This document shows positions 12,427 to 24,500 of a stretch of 64,000 nucleotides of DNA, in pieces. Position numbers and translations under genes: made by a program. The notes under the pieces were generated by a model. The model had not been told where the DNA came from and did no database searches. It worked only from the letters and a program-made list of their open reading frames with translations. Every line of letters starts with the position of its first letter. Within the stretch, counting starts at the first letter, position 1. This stretch comes from Anopheles merus (Eukaryota; Arthropoda; Insecta; Diptera; Culicidae), in the NCBI RefSeq assembly GCF_017562075.2, contig NC_054083.1:14369107-14433106 (forward strand), written 5' to 3'.

Positions 12427-13399
12427 TCTTTGTTCAAATAACTATACTGAATTCTTTAAAGCATCGCTAATTTTAAATTCGACAAGGATGGATGCTATCT
12501 TCCTATTTGTAATTTAATGTTCCAATCTACGTTAACGATATGTAATCGTTTTAAATGATAGTACAAAATACCCGCACTATCTTACCGGTGTTACCATCGT
12601 AAAGGTAGTAATTCTTCAAATTTTCTCCATGTTAGTATTCTTTCAAATAAAATATTCTCCAAACCCCAGAGCTATCATCGATCCGTTTTGATTTGAAATA
12701 ACAAGCAACGAAGAAGCATTTTTGCCCAAAGATATTTCGTCACCAACTCCATCAACCATAAACTACCATCTATCATGGCCATTGTGGTACGATTGCACTG
12801 TCCTATTCGACAGGGTCACACAATGGAAGATTCTCATACATTTGTCCATCTACTAGGTAGGTGCTGTCGAAAATTCTTTTACATACCAATACCATCCATT
12901 TGAACGGCAAACAAGAAAACGCCTCTAAGGCACTATTTTCGATCGTTGGTTTTGGCCCAGCATCTATTCTACTGTAAAAACAGCATTGGAGAGAAAGAGA
13001 GAGAAAGAGAAATAGGGAGCGAGGTAAAAAGAGATAAAAAGAGAAAGAGGCTGAAAAAAATAGAAACATCTAGTCCCCAGAACCGAACATGAAAAATACA
13101 ACGGTTTGCACGGTTATAAAAAAGAACGAAAAAAACGGGACTTGTGAAACGCTAGTACAGTACCAAACTTCCGTGAAAAGCGGAAACACATTTGCAGAAA
13201 ATCGAATTCATCTCTGGAACGGAATTCCTTTACCCATGTTTGCGTGTGACAGTGTGTACCGGTGAGTGGCAGTGCTTGTTCCGGTGATTTATTTTTATTT
13301 AAACAGCAATCACTTCCGCCCGATGTGGTGCGGTATTTTGTTGCATATTATTTGCGAGTGATGTTTTCTACTTCTACGTTTCGGTTCTTTTTTTGCAGT
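12427..13399. other. Intergenic or intronic, no supported gene
   Basis: AT-rich sequence with a GA-rich tract near 12.98-13.06 kb. No credible coding exon. Confidence 0.4.
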
Positions 13400-13756
13400 G
13401 CGTGAAAAACTCATCGGTATGTGATGTACACAGTGTGGCGTCGAGTGCTAGCGATGATCATTCTGCTAAAGTGCAATGTGATGGCCATCGATAATAAGCC
13501 AATTGTGGAATGTCTTTGCGGATGTGCTGGTGTATTGCTAGTGGAAAGCATTTGAAAGTATGAATGTAGGTGTTTGGGAGTACTGGAACATGCCAATTTA
13601 ATTTAGGTAGTTGTTTGTCACATCGTACGACACGCTCCACAGCTTCGAAAGAGCTCCACACTGTGAAACTTGTGAATTGGATATCTTGATAACTGCTGGA
13701 ATTGGACAAAATTGCTATAGTTGTAACATCATTTCGAAGAAGCAATTAAGTAAAAG
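13400..13756 (+). other. Possible untranslated internal exon
   Basis: Bounded by a good acceptor (TTTTTTTGCAG at about 13389-13399) and a good donor (AAAAG followed by GTAAGC at 13757). The interior has stops in all plus frames and resembles insect 5' UTR sequence. It could be a leader exon of the plus-strand gene at 41 kb. Only splice signals support it. Confidence 0.25.
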
Positions 13757-16700
13757 GTAAGCTTATTGCGTAATCAGAACTTTTTTCACAATTTTAATAA
13801 AAACACTATTTAAACTGAGGTGAACCTTCACATTCTTTTCATAGCATTATTATTCATTTTATATTTATTTACTCATCCATCAAATCAATGACAAGTCAGA
13901 TCTCGCATTTCGAAATTGATTAACCAAAACATCACACAATTCAACACACAAAAAAAAAACATAGAGCGAAACAGAGTAAACTTCCCAGACCTTGAGCAGA
14001 TAAACAATGCTAAAAGTAATTTTATAGTCCCACATTTTTATTCCTCCCTGTCCCATTTACTATCGATGGCGAGGGCACGAACTGCACACCACGCCGAACA
14101 GGGATGGTAATCGCAATCTGCAACTGCCCATAAATAATCATGGATTTACGAGGTTCCATTAGCTGCGACAGAACGAAAGTAAATCATTCTTCAGCGAGGG
14201 ATTTTTACTGCCCGTTAGTTGGTCGAAACAATGCAAACAGTATTGATTTCGGTACCGGTACGCGGTTGTTCTGGGAGGGGTTAAGCTTTTCTTAGATATT
14301 TGTTTAGCTTTATTTCACTATTATCGTTCTCGGCATTCGATACGATAATTGTTTGATTAATTTCTCAACTCCTGCTGGGAGGTTTGTCGATGGTTAACTG
14401 GGGATATTATAAGGACGTTTATATTGGCGGCAACTGAACTATTGTAATATGAGTTTCATTGGTGAACGACTACTTTAATGTGAGGTAAATGTTCTCGAAG
14501 AGTTTAAGGCAGTTTTTTGATAAAATAATACTAATTGTAAGTCTTTTTCGATAGTTTGCAATAATCTTTTCAATTCTCCTGAGTAATAATCCTGTGAGTA
14601 ATTTAAGCAAAATGTTAACCTGAATACTTTAATTCATTTCTTGTTTATAAATTGCACACCAAAAGAAAAAAATCCCAATGTTTATCATTTGTCATCGGCG
14701 GTGTAAACAAAAAACCCAGCTATCTCTGCACTTTATTACAGTTTATTAAAACATTTACCCTCATTCTCCGCCTTCATCACACATACTCTCTCATATTAAA
14801 TTATACTCTTCCTTCGTCACTTCCTACTGCGCCCCCATCGGAGCGTCCAAAGAGCTACGGTAATAATTCAATTTCGCTTGGGTGGTCTATAACAATAAAC
14901 AGATTTAAAATCGAGTTTCGAGTTTATCTCCCACTCCCGCCGAGGTGGCGAAAATTGCTAACCAGCACTAGCTCAGCACACTCAGCTTTTGCACCTTCGG
15001 CACCTCGCGTCGTTTAGCCCGATACCCTCTTCCTACCCCGGGTGTGGCTAGTGGTGAACCTGCACCCCAACAACCACAAGATCACACGCCAGCAAATTCA
15101 CTTACAGCGTAACTCGGTGTAAGAGCAGCATCAGCAATCTCCTAGCCGGGACGAAACTGTAAAGAAGCAAAACATTTCGCACAAGACGCTCCATTTCTAC
15201 CCGAAACGGTGGGTTCGATGCGAGCCAATGTGCCGCTGACATGACGCTCATGAAATAGCATAAACGACCATAAAAAAGCCAATGCTCCCTGAAGCATTAA
15301 AAAGGGCACAAGCCCTTGAAAGGTTTTTTTTATTCTTCTCGCTTTTCGCTTGCCTACTTTTTACGTCATCGGGCACAGGAACATTTTATAGAGCGTAACA
15401 TTCAACACGTTGGTAAATCCCATTTTAGTTTAGCCTTACTAGCTTTTAAACTTTACGATGCTAGGACGTCTTATGGGAGATATTTTTCCCACGAAGCAAT
15501 GTATTAGAACGTGAGAACATCCACGTAAATTAAACAAAAATACGTTATATGTATGTACAAAAGAGTTTTTTCAAGTTTCAAGATTTTCTTAACATATTTC
15601 TATGGAATGACATGAGTAAATAATTGTTTATTTGTTTCGCTGGTCTATTGTTGTTCAAATTTCGTGCACCGCGAACATAAATGTTTTCAGCCCGTAAAAT
15701 GAATAAAGGCATTTTACATAAACGTCACAATTGAAACTAAAAGTCTCCGTTGCTATGCGTTTTTGCTCCAAATGCTCCAGCCACAATCAAGCATAAGTTT
15801 CCACAAAGAAATGAAAAGATGACAAGTTTTCCCTTTCAACCGAAGCTTTAACTATTTGTGTCTGCGCTTACCCTACCCTTTTCCACTTGCAACGCAAGCT
15901 GTTACCATCATTCGGCCTAAAATAATGACTCGTTTTTGTCGTTATTCAACTTTCTCTCTTTCTTCATCAAAAATTGCGCCGTTCCTGTCATTACCGAAAG
16001 CACCGACCAACTCATATCATCTATCAACCGGGACGTATATGTTGTCCTCATTCCGTCCATCGGCATCCAGCTGCCGAACCACACACAGCAGGCCAGCGCT
16101 AAGCAGCACTTGAACGAAGTGCGCGAGAAAATAAAACTTCCAAAAATGCTCCTAACATAACAGATGGGAGAAAACTAAAGAATGAACGGATATCATCTCT
16201 AATTGAATGGAAAAGCCTCCGGAGAACATTACTGGCTCTGCCCGGCACGACCAGCCCTTGCTTTGTACCATTCTCATTTGCATATCTTCCACTTTCATCC
16301 CTTAGGATGGTTATTTGCATCGAATTGGATGGATTGAAATTGTTGTTCTTTTATGTAATCATTTCCCCCTCTATACCTCCTTTTCCCCCACACTGTGGCG
16401 AAGGTTGCGATACGGAGATTGTTACTGTAATGGACCAACTTGGGTGATGTTTACATCGAAACATTGTAAAAGACAAGTGCTCATTGTTTTTCCACTATTA
16501 TTTTTTTATGGGTGTGGGTTTGTGTTTGGAAAAATGGTCATAACTCCACTTAAAGTAACACGCAAGAAAAGTTATGTAAAGTTCACATACAAATATTACT
16601 CCTCAGAAGTAATGAGACATTTAAATAAGGCAAGCTAATTATATTCAATTCAACGTTACGATCAATGACACCATTTAACGATAAAAGGGAAAAGATTGAA

Positions 16701-18236
16701 AGATGGAATGGTTAGCTGTTAATCTAACGTTTCCCAGACGTAATCCCGAATGTCTTTTTTCGCCAAGCACAGTAATTAACAAACGTATAATATTTAGTAA
16801 CACAAACAACATGGCGATACAGCTTCAATATCGTGTTTGTGAAAGCATTCCTTTCAGCTCAGAAATTCTTTCATCAGCCGTGATTTCAAATGCTGAACAT
16901 TCCGTAGCACGTTTAAACCTTCAGACCATTTAATTACGGCCCTCGAGGGAACACTTTTTTGCAACAGCCGAAGCACCAGTGGAAAATGCAAAACGAATGC
17001 ATTGGACTAGTTACCAAATAGTCCCGTATGCTGTGTGCGGTACTATCCGCTGTAAAGCGACCACGATCCAAAATGCCCACCCATTATGTAGGCTTTTTGC
17101 TGTAACGGAATGAGCCGCTGCCAATTTGGGACAGGCTCAATAAAGGCTTCCCATAAAGGCCGATCTCGTGAAATGAGAAAACTTAACAAAGGCTCTCACT
17201 GCGATGGTATCGTCCTTCACGCGCTGAGAATACGTGTGCAGTAGCGATGGCCACGAAATGTGCAAAACCCGCAGCAAACATTGAAGTAATGGTCCCAGAA
17301 AGGCTGGGCCAGAATGAATCAGTTCTGTTTTAGCTTGGGAAATACAGCTCGCCGCTTTTTTTTCTCTATTTCTCTATATACTCCCATATGAGGCTCTTCG
17401 GGTGAGTGTGCCTTTATTGGGCCGATTACAAACCTTGGGCAGAACAAACGGCACCGGCTCGTACCACGGCCACGGATAGTTGGGTACATCAAAAGCACAG
17501 TGCAGTGCCGTTGTACGTTGAACACCCTCTCTCGGGGAACAAAAGGCAGCAGTGGGAATGATAAATTAACACCATTAAAAATGCCATTTTATGCTTAATG
17601 CATAGGTAATGAGCTGGAGATGCTGGAGGTGCTCCAGTGGGTAACAACAGTGTTGTCTTTTTTTACTTGTGTTTCTATATAACAATCGTACATCCTGGCA
17701 GTTACGGCTTCTTTACTCATCTTTATCCTCTATTACACAATTTTCTACTTAAAACTTATTCTAGCACGTGTCTTAACTGTGCAGTAGCACAGGTCTAAAC
17801 GTAATACTCTTTAAGATGCTTGCACCGATGTACTTGTAATGAATATTTTTTTCTCTTTACAACAGTTGCTACTCTCAATGGTATTGATTTAATAAATGTA
17901 ATAAATAGGCAAATTAGAGATAGGCACACAACAAAACTATTCTAAACGTGTGAAAGTAAATTCATCTTCCTTTAAAATATTTATTTTTCACCATAGGTAA
18001 TAATAAGTTACTAAGTTTGATATAAGTTTACTTACGTGACACATCACTTTTCACTTTACCACACTCCATTATTTTTGGTATTTCTAGGTTAGAAAAGACA
18101 ATCTAGATGTGAACGTATCGTTGGCTGGACTAATGTCTATGCGATTATTAATATGATTCTCTCTATCGTTATCGAAGTACTTTCTTTATTTTGCATGTAC
18201 CTTTAAAAATCGTATGTTTTTACAACATGCTCGTCA
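13757..18236. other. Intergenic or intronic, no supported gene
   Basis: No reading frame with a domain, no transposon ends and no RNA gene recognised. There are modest less AT-rich patches around 14.9-15.2 and 17.2-17.5 kb, without splice-bounded exons that I trust. Confidence 0.45.
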
Positions 18237-18325
18237 TGGGACTGACTATTCGGTACTGAATAAATCTCGAAAGCCTGTATTGATCGGTATGTCCGCATAT
18301 GACGTTACGCCAAATAGAAGAAACA
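18237..18325 (+). mobile_element. SINE 3' fragment
   Basis: Contains the 'gactgactatt', 'tctcgaaagcctgta' and 'tgacgttacgccaaatagaag' blocks of the second SINE type. The tRNA-like head is absent. Confidence 0.6.
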
Positions 18326-19987
18326 CATATGGCGATTAACAAGCATGATAAATGGACAGGACAAAATACAATGTTTATGTTCCAATCTTTATTAATTATC
18401 AACAAATAACACACAAACAGTAGCACATCAACAATGGTTTCTAATTGGGATATATATCCGAAACGTTTTGTCAACAATACATTTTTGCATGACATCTAAA
18501 CAGATATCAATAGGTGCTCTCATGATACGATTCTTTAACGGAAAATCATTTCCCCCATATAACCCAAAGGTTAAGCTTTTTTTCACGTTAAAAGGGGCAA
18601 GTTTTCCATCAAACAATCGTTTCATGGAGAGCAACGTAATAGTTGAATGTTTTTAGTTGGACGGCTTGATAGTTGGCTGACAGTTCAATTAAAAGCATGC
18701 GTTTGCCCGGCATGGATAAATCGGCTTTTGAAAATTTGGAATTTTTTTTATGAATTTTGTTTTGTATGGAGAATCGCTCCACCTAAACAATACAAATTTA
18801 ATAGTTGGCAGGGAATTGAAATTCAACCAGTGAATTCAGAAAATTGGCCATTTTCAAATTTATAAAATAATCGTGGCGTGGAAACGCTATAAGGTTGAGA
18901 AATCTTTTTTGATGGTGGAAGGGGAAAGATTCGACAGAATTGCCATGGCTGTCATGGAGCTATAAAACATAGCCCTTGTGATGAATTTCAATTTGGATCA
19001 TAAAGTTATCTGTAAAATTTTATTTCTGTGTCATTTTTATTCACCACATTCGCCGTCTATCAAACAATTCAACTATGCCAATGCCAATCCACTAGACAGC
19101 ACGCAATCACGTCCCAAACAGTGAGATCATAATTTATTTTGGTATTTAAACTTTCTTTCGGGATCACAGCACATGAGAGAACATTCGTTTAAAGTTTTTA
19201 GTGATTTCCATACGGTAACAACATGTGTTTAGTTAAAAACACGTTCATAAAATTGCCATTTTCGAACCCAAAAAATAATCGTGTCATGAGCACGTTCTTC
19301 AATGTATTAAAAATGCACCGCAGTATCAGTATAGGCATAACGACAGTTAGTACTACTAACTACTAGTAATTAATACTACTTTAAAAAAATATGTTTCTTG
19401 GTTACATAGTTTTCTCGTTTCGAAGACTTCGACCCCAACTCAAATTTTCGCATACAACATACTCTGTATTCCACAAATATTTCCCTAAGTATTATATTTC
19501 CTTCTGAACTCAATCGTGCATACGAATTATTACAAAAAATAATAAACAGCTTAATAAACTTCAAAACAATATTTTGTCACAAGATACGTTCACACAGCTC
19601 TTATTCTACTCAAAAATATCTGTCAAACTCGTTTTTACAGCGGTAGACAAAGTTGAACAGCTTTTGGCGAATCTGTTTTCGATCAATTCAAGCTACCGTC
19701 CCAACTGATGCTTGTTAAGAATCTTTGTTTGTAATATTTTAACAGGTTGATCCTAAGACCAAAGGGTATATTGTGCATTTCTCCCAACTAAACCCACGTT
19801 ACTACTATTGCTGATCTACAAGACAGTATTAATATCGGACGAAGATTTGCGGTGTATGAACGCAAAAAGGCGAAACTTTTGATGGAATTTGTTTCTGGTA
19901 AAACGGAATAGATTCACAAGCAAAGATATGGGCTGTAAACGTACAAATTGAAAAAAGATCGATTTATGAATTTTTATAATAAAAATA

Positions 19988-20153
19988 GGCCGGCTCGTGG
20001 TGCAGTAGTCAACTTGTACGTCTTAACAACATGTTCGTCATAGGTTCAAGCCTAGAATGGACAGTAAACCAATAAGCAACTGAAAGCCAAGTCCATTAGT
20101 GGTACAGGCAGACTTTGACCGACAGCGGAGTTTGTGCCATAGAAGAAGAAGAA
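19988..20153 (+). mobile_element. tRNA-derived SINE (SINE200-like)
   Basis: Starts AGGCCGGCTCGTGGTGCAGT, has a decayed B box (GGTTCAAGCCT), and ends with the 'ggtacaggcag...ttgaccgacagcgg...gccatagaagaagaag' tail. It is shorter than the other copies because an internal part is missing. It is the most diverged of the near-complete copies. Confidence 0.75.
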
Positions 20154-21077
20154 TAATACAAAAAATATATTTATGTTCGTTTGATTCTTAGCCATCAAAT
20201 ACGAATTATATTTTCCAAAACAATGTTATTGTCACTCCCTGCCATATTATAGCTATTTTTCATGCCATACGAGAAAAATATTAACCACATGTTATGTACT
20301 GAGTGTACCTCACTGCTTCTAAATGTCTTTACATATACTACCACTCTGTTGACGGTGTGCGTATCAATCATTTCGAAAGACATTATGCATCAAACTTTCG
20401 AAGGCTCAGTAGCTCTGGCAAATATTTTTGAAGAAGCGCCACTTACAAACCAACAATGTTTAAGAGAGAGCAGTGAAGAGTTATAAATACAAGTGGTCCC
20501 CAAAATACACTGCTAACGGGGACCGAAACGGCGGCAAAATACCGCGCAACTCGAATCTCGTGATTTACAGCTAAAATATCACTAATTTTCGTATAAATTG
20601 GCAAGTAAGGGTTGGTTTTAGCCACTGTGTAAATTATTTGATATGATACTGACAGAATATAACAGTTTTAAACCTTTTGGAATAGTTTTTTAATATTTGA
20701 TCAAAATTTATTAGTTTATTTATAATATGTAATTTGGCACTTTACAATTGATGAGTCAAATCAGTACAGTTTGCAGTTTTAATACTCAAATTTAGAACTC
20801 CGTGTATCTCCGAATCCATGTATAAGAGGTACCGTGTATCTCGGGAGCTACTGAAATCATTTCATTGGTCATGATGATTAACAAGAAACTAATATGCTCC
20901 TGGCATCTTGAACTGCGTTTATTTTTTTTGTGATAAATTTCTTAAATTACGATACTGATTACGATTAAATTACGAATTACGATGCTGTGATAAATTTCAG
21001 CACTATGATGTGAGAATTAACAACAACAGATAATAAGAAACTAATAGAAAATAAAACACCATTCTTGTTGCTGCTTA
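20154..21077. other. Intergenic DNA with possible pogo-like remnant (about 20488-20853)
   Basis: Imperfect inverted ends (AAGTGGTCCCCAAAATACAC near 20491; reverse complement of the other end CAGTAGCTCCCGAGATACAC) and an internal 'tcaaatcagtaca' block shared with the MITE at 132-468 suggest an old related element. No clear target duplication is visible. No gene is seen. Confidence 0.35.
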
Positions 21078-21078
21078 C

Positions 21079-21084
21079 TTTATT
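21079..21084 (-). terminator. Candidate polyadenylation signal for the protease/LamG gene
   Basis: AATAAA on the minus strand about 340 bp past the predicted stop codon at 21421-21423. It is the first perfect hexamer that I found downstream; it was chosen by sequence only. Confidence 0.4.
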
Positions 21085-21420
21085 GGTTTGAAATTTATCA
21101 TGGCGTATATTTATAATGTTAACTAAAATGAGGTAGTGGCAATGACTATATAATCGTTTGTATGTATGTGTGTGGGTGTGTCCATGAGTGTAGGTGCCCA
21201 ATATTCTGTCCACACCTAAATGAATCACGACCAAATGTGTGACCAGCTGCAGGGAAATGAATGAGATGCGGTTTGCTATGCGGTTTTTCTCCATTGCCCA
21301 TGGATGAAACCGAACCGCGTGCTAGACTCGTAGTGCAAACGCTGCATTGCAATCAGACCCAGAATGGGAATTTAATTACTTTGAAATGGAAATGACGGCA
21401 AATACCACTGCGCCCTTCAG

Positions 21421-21525
21421 CTATGGTAACGTTGCCTTTGGCTCCTTTAGGTCCTGGCAGCTGCGTACATTTGCAGACTCGACCATATCGTCCACCAGAT
21501 CCACCGGAAGTCCGGAAAGTTTGAA
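21421..21525 (-). CDS. Exon 6: C-terminal end of LamG-2 and stop
   Basis: Strong acceptor CACGCCTGCAG followed by 34 codons and TAG. It encodes FKLSGLPVDLVDDMVESANV and a Cys four residues later, the canonical end of a LamG domain (last cysteine plus ESANV). Another frame of the same DNA reads a collagen-like PGPKGAKGN, which is a coincidence. Confidence 0.85.
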   Translation of the reverse strand, partial: FKLSGLPVDLVDDMVESANVRSCQDLKEPKATLP

Positions 21526-24500
21526 CTGCAGGCGTGCATGTAAGTGGTTTTCCAAAATTCCAAAATGAAAAGAAATAAAACAGAGCATGAAAAAGAGAGA
21601 AAGTGAGAGAGAGTGAGTGAGAGAAAAGAAAGAACATAATGATTAAGTTGAAATGAAGTGCTGTTGAAAGTTTAAGTGCCCATAAAGTGGCAGTTTTTGG
21701 ATACGGACGGGAAGAAGAGCTTTATGCTAAAGAGCAGAAAGCCAGAAACAAGGGATCTTTTGCGGTCAGATATACTTTTCCCCTGTTCGATGGTACCGGC
21801 TGGGCTGAGTGTGGGTGAGTTTGGCTGTGATTTTAAGCGCATAAAAATATTGTGGTTACGATCAATTGATTTCTTCGCCAAGCTATCCGCTGGTGTTGGT
21901 GAGGTTGGGTTGCCATGTTTACGAGCAGTTAAAGCGGTGTTATTCATCATTGAAAGGGTTGTTGAAGGTTGTTTTGATAGTCGGTTTAAAAGCAAAAACG
22001 AAAGAGGGTCATCGAAAGCGAAAAGACCAGACTGTGCAATGAAACACCCTTTTCGAATAAATAAATATCAAGTTTGCTTGGGCGTGAATAAGCTTTCTGA
22101 TGTTGAATTTTTACAATAGTTGTGCTTTAGTTATTCCGGTTATACAGGTGGTTCTTATTTGGTGGTAAAATATATATGCATGAGCAGTGTTCATTTCCAA
22201 CGTAGAGGTACATTGAAATTGCACACTGCTGTAATTGCTTCTTCTTTTTATTTGTTGTAAAACACATGATATAATTAAAATAAAAGCATTCTATTGGCAT
22301 AATCACTACAAGGTCATCCCATATTGTATGTAAATACGCACAGAATACTGCGACCTTTAAAGGGGTTAGCGCATTTACTATACGACCCTGAGCTGATCCG
22401 TTGGAAAAGTATTCTAGAGTCTAATAACACTTCTGATGTGCCACAATGAACCTATGACAATATTCACATAATTACAGAACCGGTTGAAGATTTGTATTGC
22501 ACCATACTCACCTCTTTGACGCACCCATCCAGCCCCTGTTTCACATCCTTGTGTCGGTTTATGAAACCCTGCCAACGTACTCCACCGAGGAACACAATCA
22601 GCTGCCGGTCGGTAGGGAACACCGTCCCGAGCACGCTCCGCGCTACCTCCAGCTCATCGTCCACCTGCAGATAGACGTAGCCGTCCCGGTATCCGGCTTG
22701 CAATCGATACCATCTGCCCGTCGTCAGTTTGACGCTGGACTCGAGATAGATCGTATGCAGATGTGCATCGGTCGTAAATCGCAACTCGAGCCGTCCTGCT
22801 TTCGCCACTATCGTAATAAATTTGCCAAAACCCCGCCGGTGCTCGGCGGCGTGAAGTACGATGCCATCGTTCGTGCTGCGAAGCAGAAACTGCAAATCTA
22901 CTGTCAGTGCCACCAGCAGAAAACTCCTACAATGAGATGGATTTTATGTTGATGAAAAATGAGAAAAAGCAAAAAATATCACCACCATTATTTGTTGATA
23001 AACTGTTGCATAACGCACACGATTATTCCACTAGTCTTACCGATAAGAAGCGTAACTATTGTGCTGGAACCGCAGTCCCTGGTTGTGCGCTACTGAGTCC
23101 AAATCACAGTCGCCCTCGGGCTTCAAAACATCCGAACCGTCACATCGTCCCTCGCTGCAGACGTAATTTATGCAGGATTGCTGTTCCTGTGCCCCAGGAC
23201 ACAGATCCGCGGTGCATTCTTCGGCACTGCACGTGCTGCACTGCCCTACATTGACCCGCTCGATAAAGTCCCGCTCGAGGTATAGCACCTTATCGTTTAT
23301 CATCAATCGGCTCACACACCCACTGAATCCAACCGTTCGTAATTCGGGAACGTTGGCGATGAAGAAACGATCGGAGCGATGCTGCAATAGATGACCCTCG
23401 AATCCCAGCAGATATTGGCCGTCCAGTGCCATCAGTCCCTTGCCATCGTAGCTGCTTACCAGCACCGTATGCCACCGGGTAGGTTGTAGGTTCAGCTTGA
23501 CGCTTCGGAAAACCTTTTCCAACTGACCAGGCGGAACAACTCGCAGCGTTAGCCGGCTCCGTTCGAGCAGCAATGAGAAGCTCCAGCTCTCCACGCCAGC
23601 TATTAAAGGCTTGTGGAACAGTATCCCATCCGAGTCGTTCGTTCGAAAGGTCATCTCGAAGCTGAACTGGCTGGACCTTCGGTTGTCCACGACCGCGTCA
23701 TAAACGGCGTACGATACATTCGCGCCCTGTTGGAAGTGGATCGGAACTCGCGTCACGGTAAGCTGCAGTCCCGTTTCATGCATTACACCGTTGTCGCCCG
23801 TCACCTGACACCAATATTCGCCGGTATGCTGATAGCGCACATCACGATAGACAAGCGTTTCCTGGAACGGGGAGCAATAGGGAAGCAAATGTAAACACTT
23901 CAGCAGTCTGACATCCACTCTGCACCAACCCTTGCCTACATTCTCAATCAAAAATGTCCGTTCTCCGTTCTCCACCCTGTACCACCGGATCGTCTTGTGC
24001 GCCAGTCTAGCCGATCTTTTGCAGGAGAGTGTCACACTTTGTCCACAGCGCACGGTACGCATGCTTTGTTTTGTTCGTCCATTTCCAGCCATCCGTGAAG
24101 CTACGGCAAAATGTTCACCTTCCAATTCCATCCGAAGCGAATAGATGTCTTCCTCCTCATAGTCATCCACGCCTAGATCGGAATCTAAAACAAACAATAA
24201 TGACAACATTGGACACCATACCGAGGCAAGTGGGCAGTATCCTTCTTACCCCATCTGTTGGAAACGAGAGGTGCAGCGGTGGTAGTGGTAGCTTGCAACA
24301 GCTCCTGCCGTGCAGCATCCACCTCAATGCCAATCCATTTGGCGTAGTATGGCACGTTCATAAACACAACGTAGCTAAACGAGTCGCAGTAGTTTGTACC
24401 TTCACGGATGCCCGAAAACGAAACCACTCCCCGGAGAAACCACCGATTCTCGCGGAAGATGTACATTCCACCACCACTGTCACCGTTGCATGGGCTTGTA

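Noticed and set aside
15936..16160. 74-codon plus frame (STDQLISSINRDVYVVLIPS) that reads like protein
   Set aside because: No domain, no supporting splice sites, and overlapped by another open frame.
21353..21637. Collagen-like PGPKGAKGN on the minus strand
   Set aside because: It is an out-of-phase reading of the last LamG exon. The spliced frame gives a proper LamG ending.
22497..22952. 151-codon plus-strand frame
   Set aside because: Antisense shadow of LamG exon 5.
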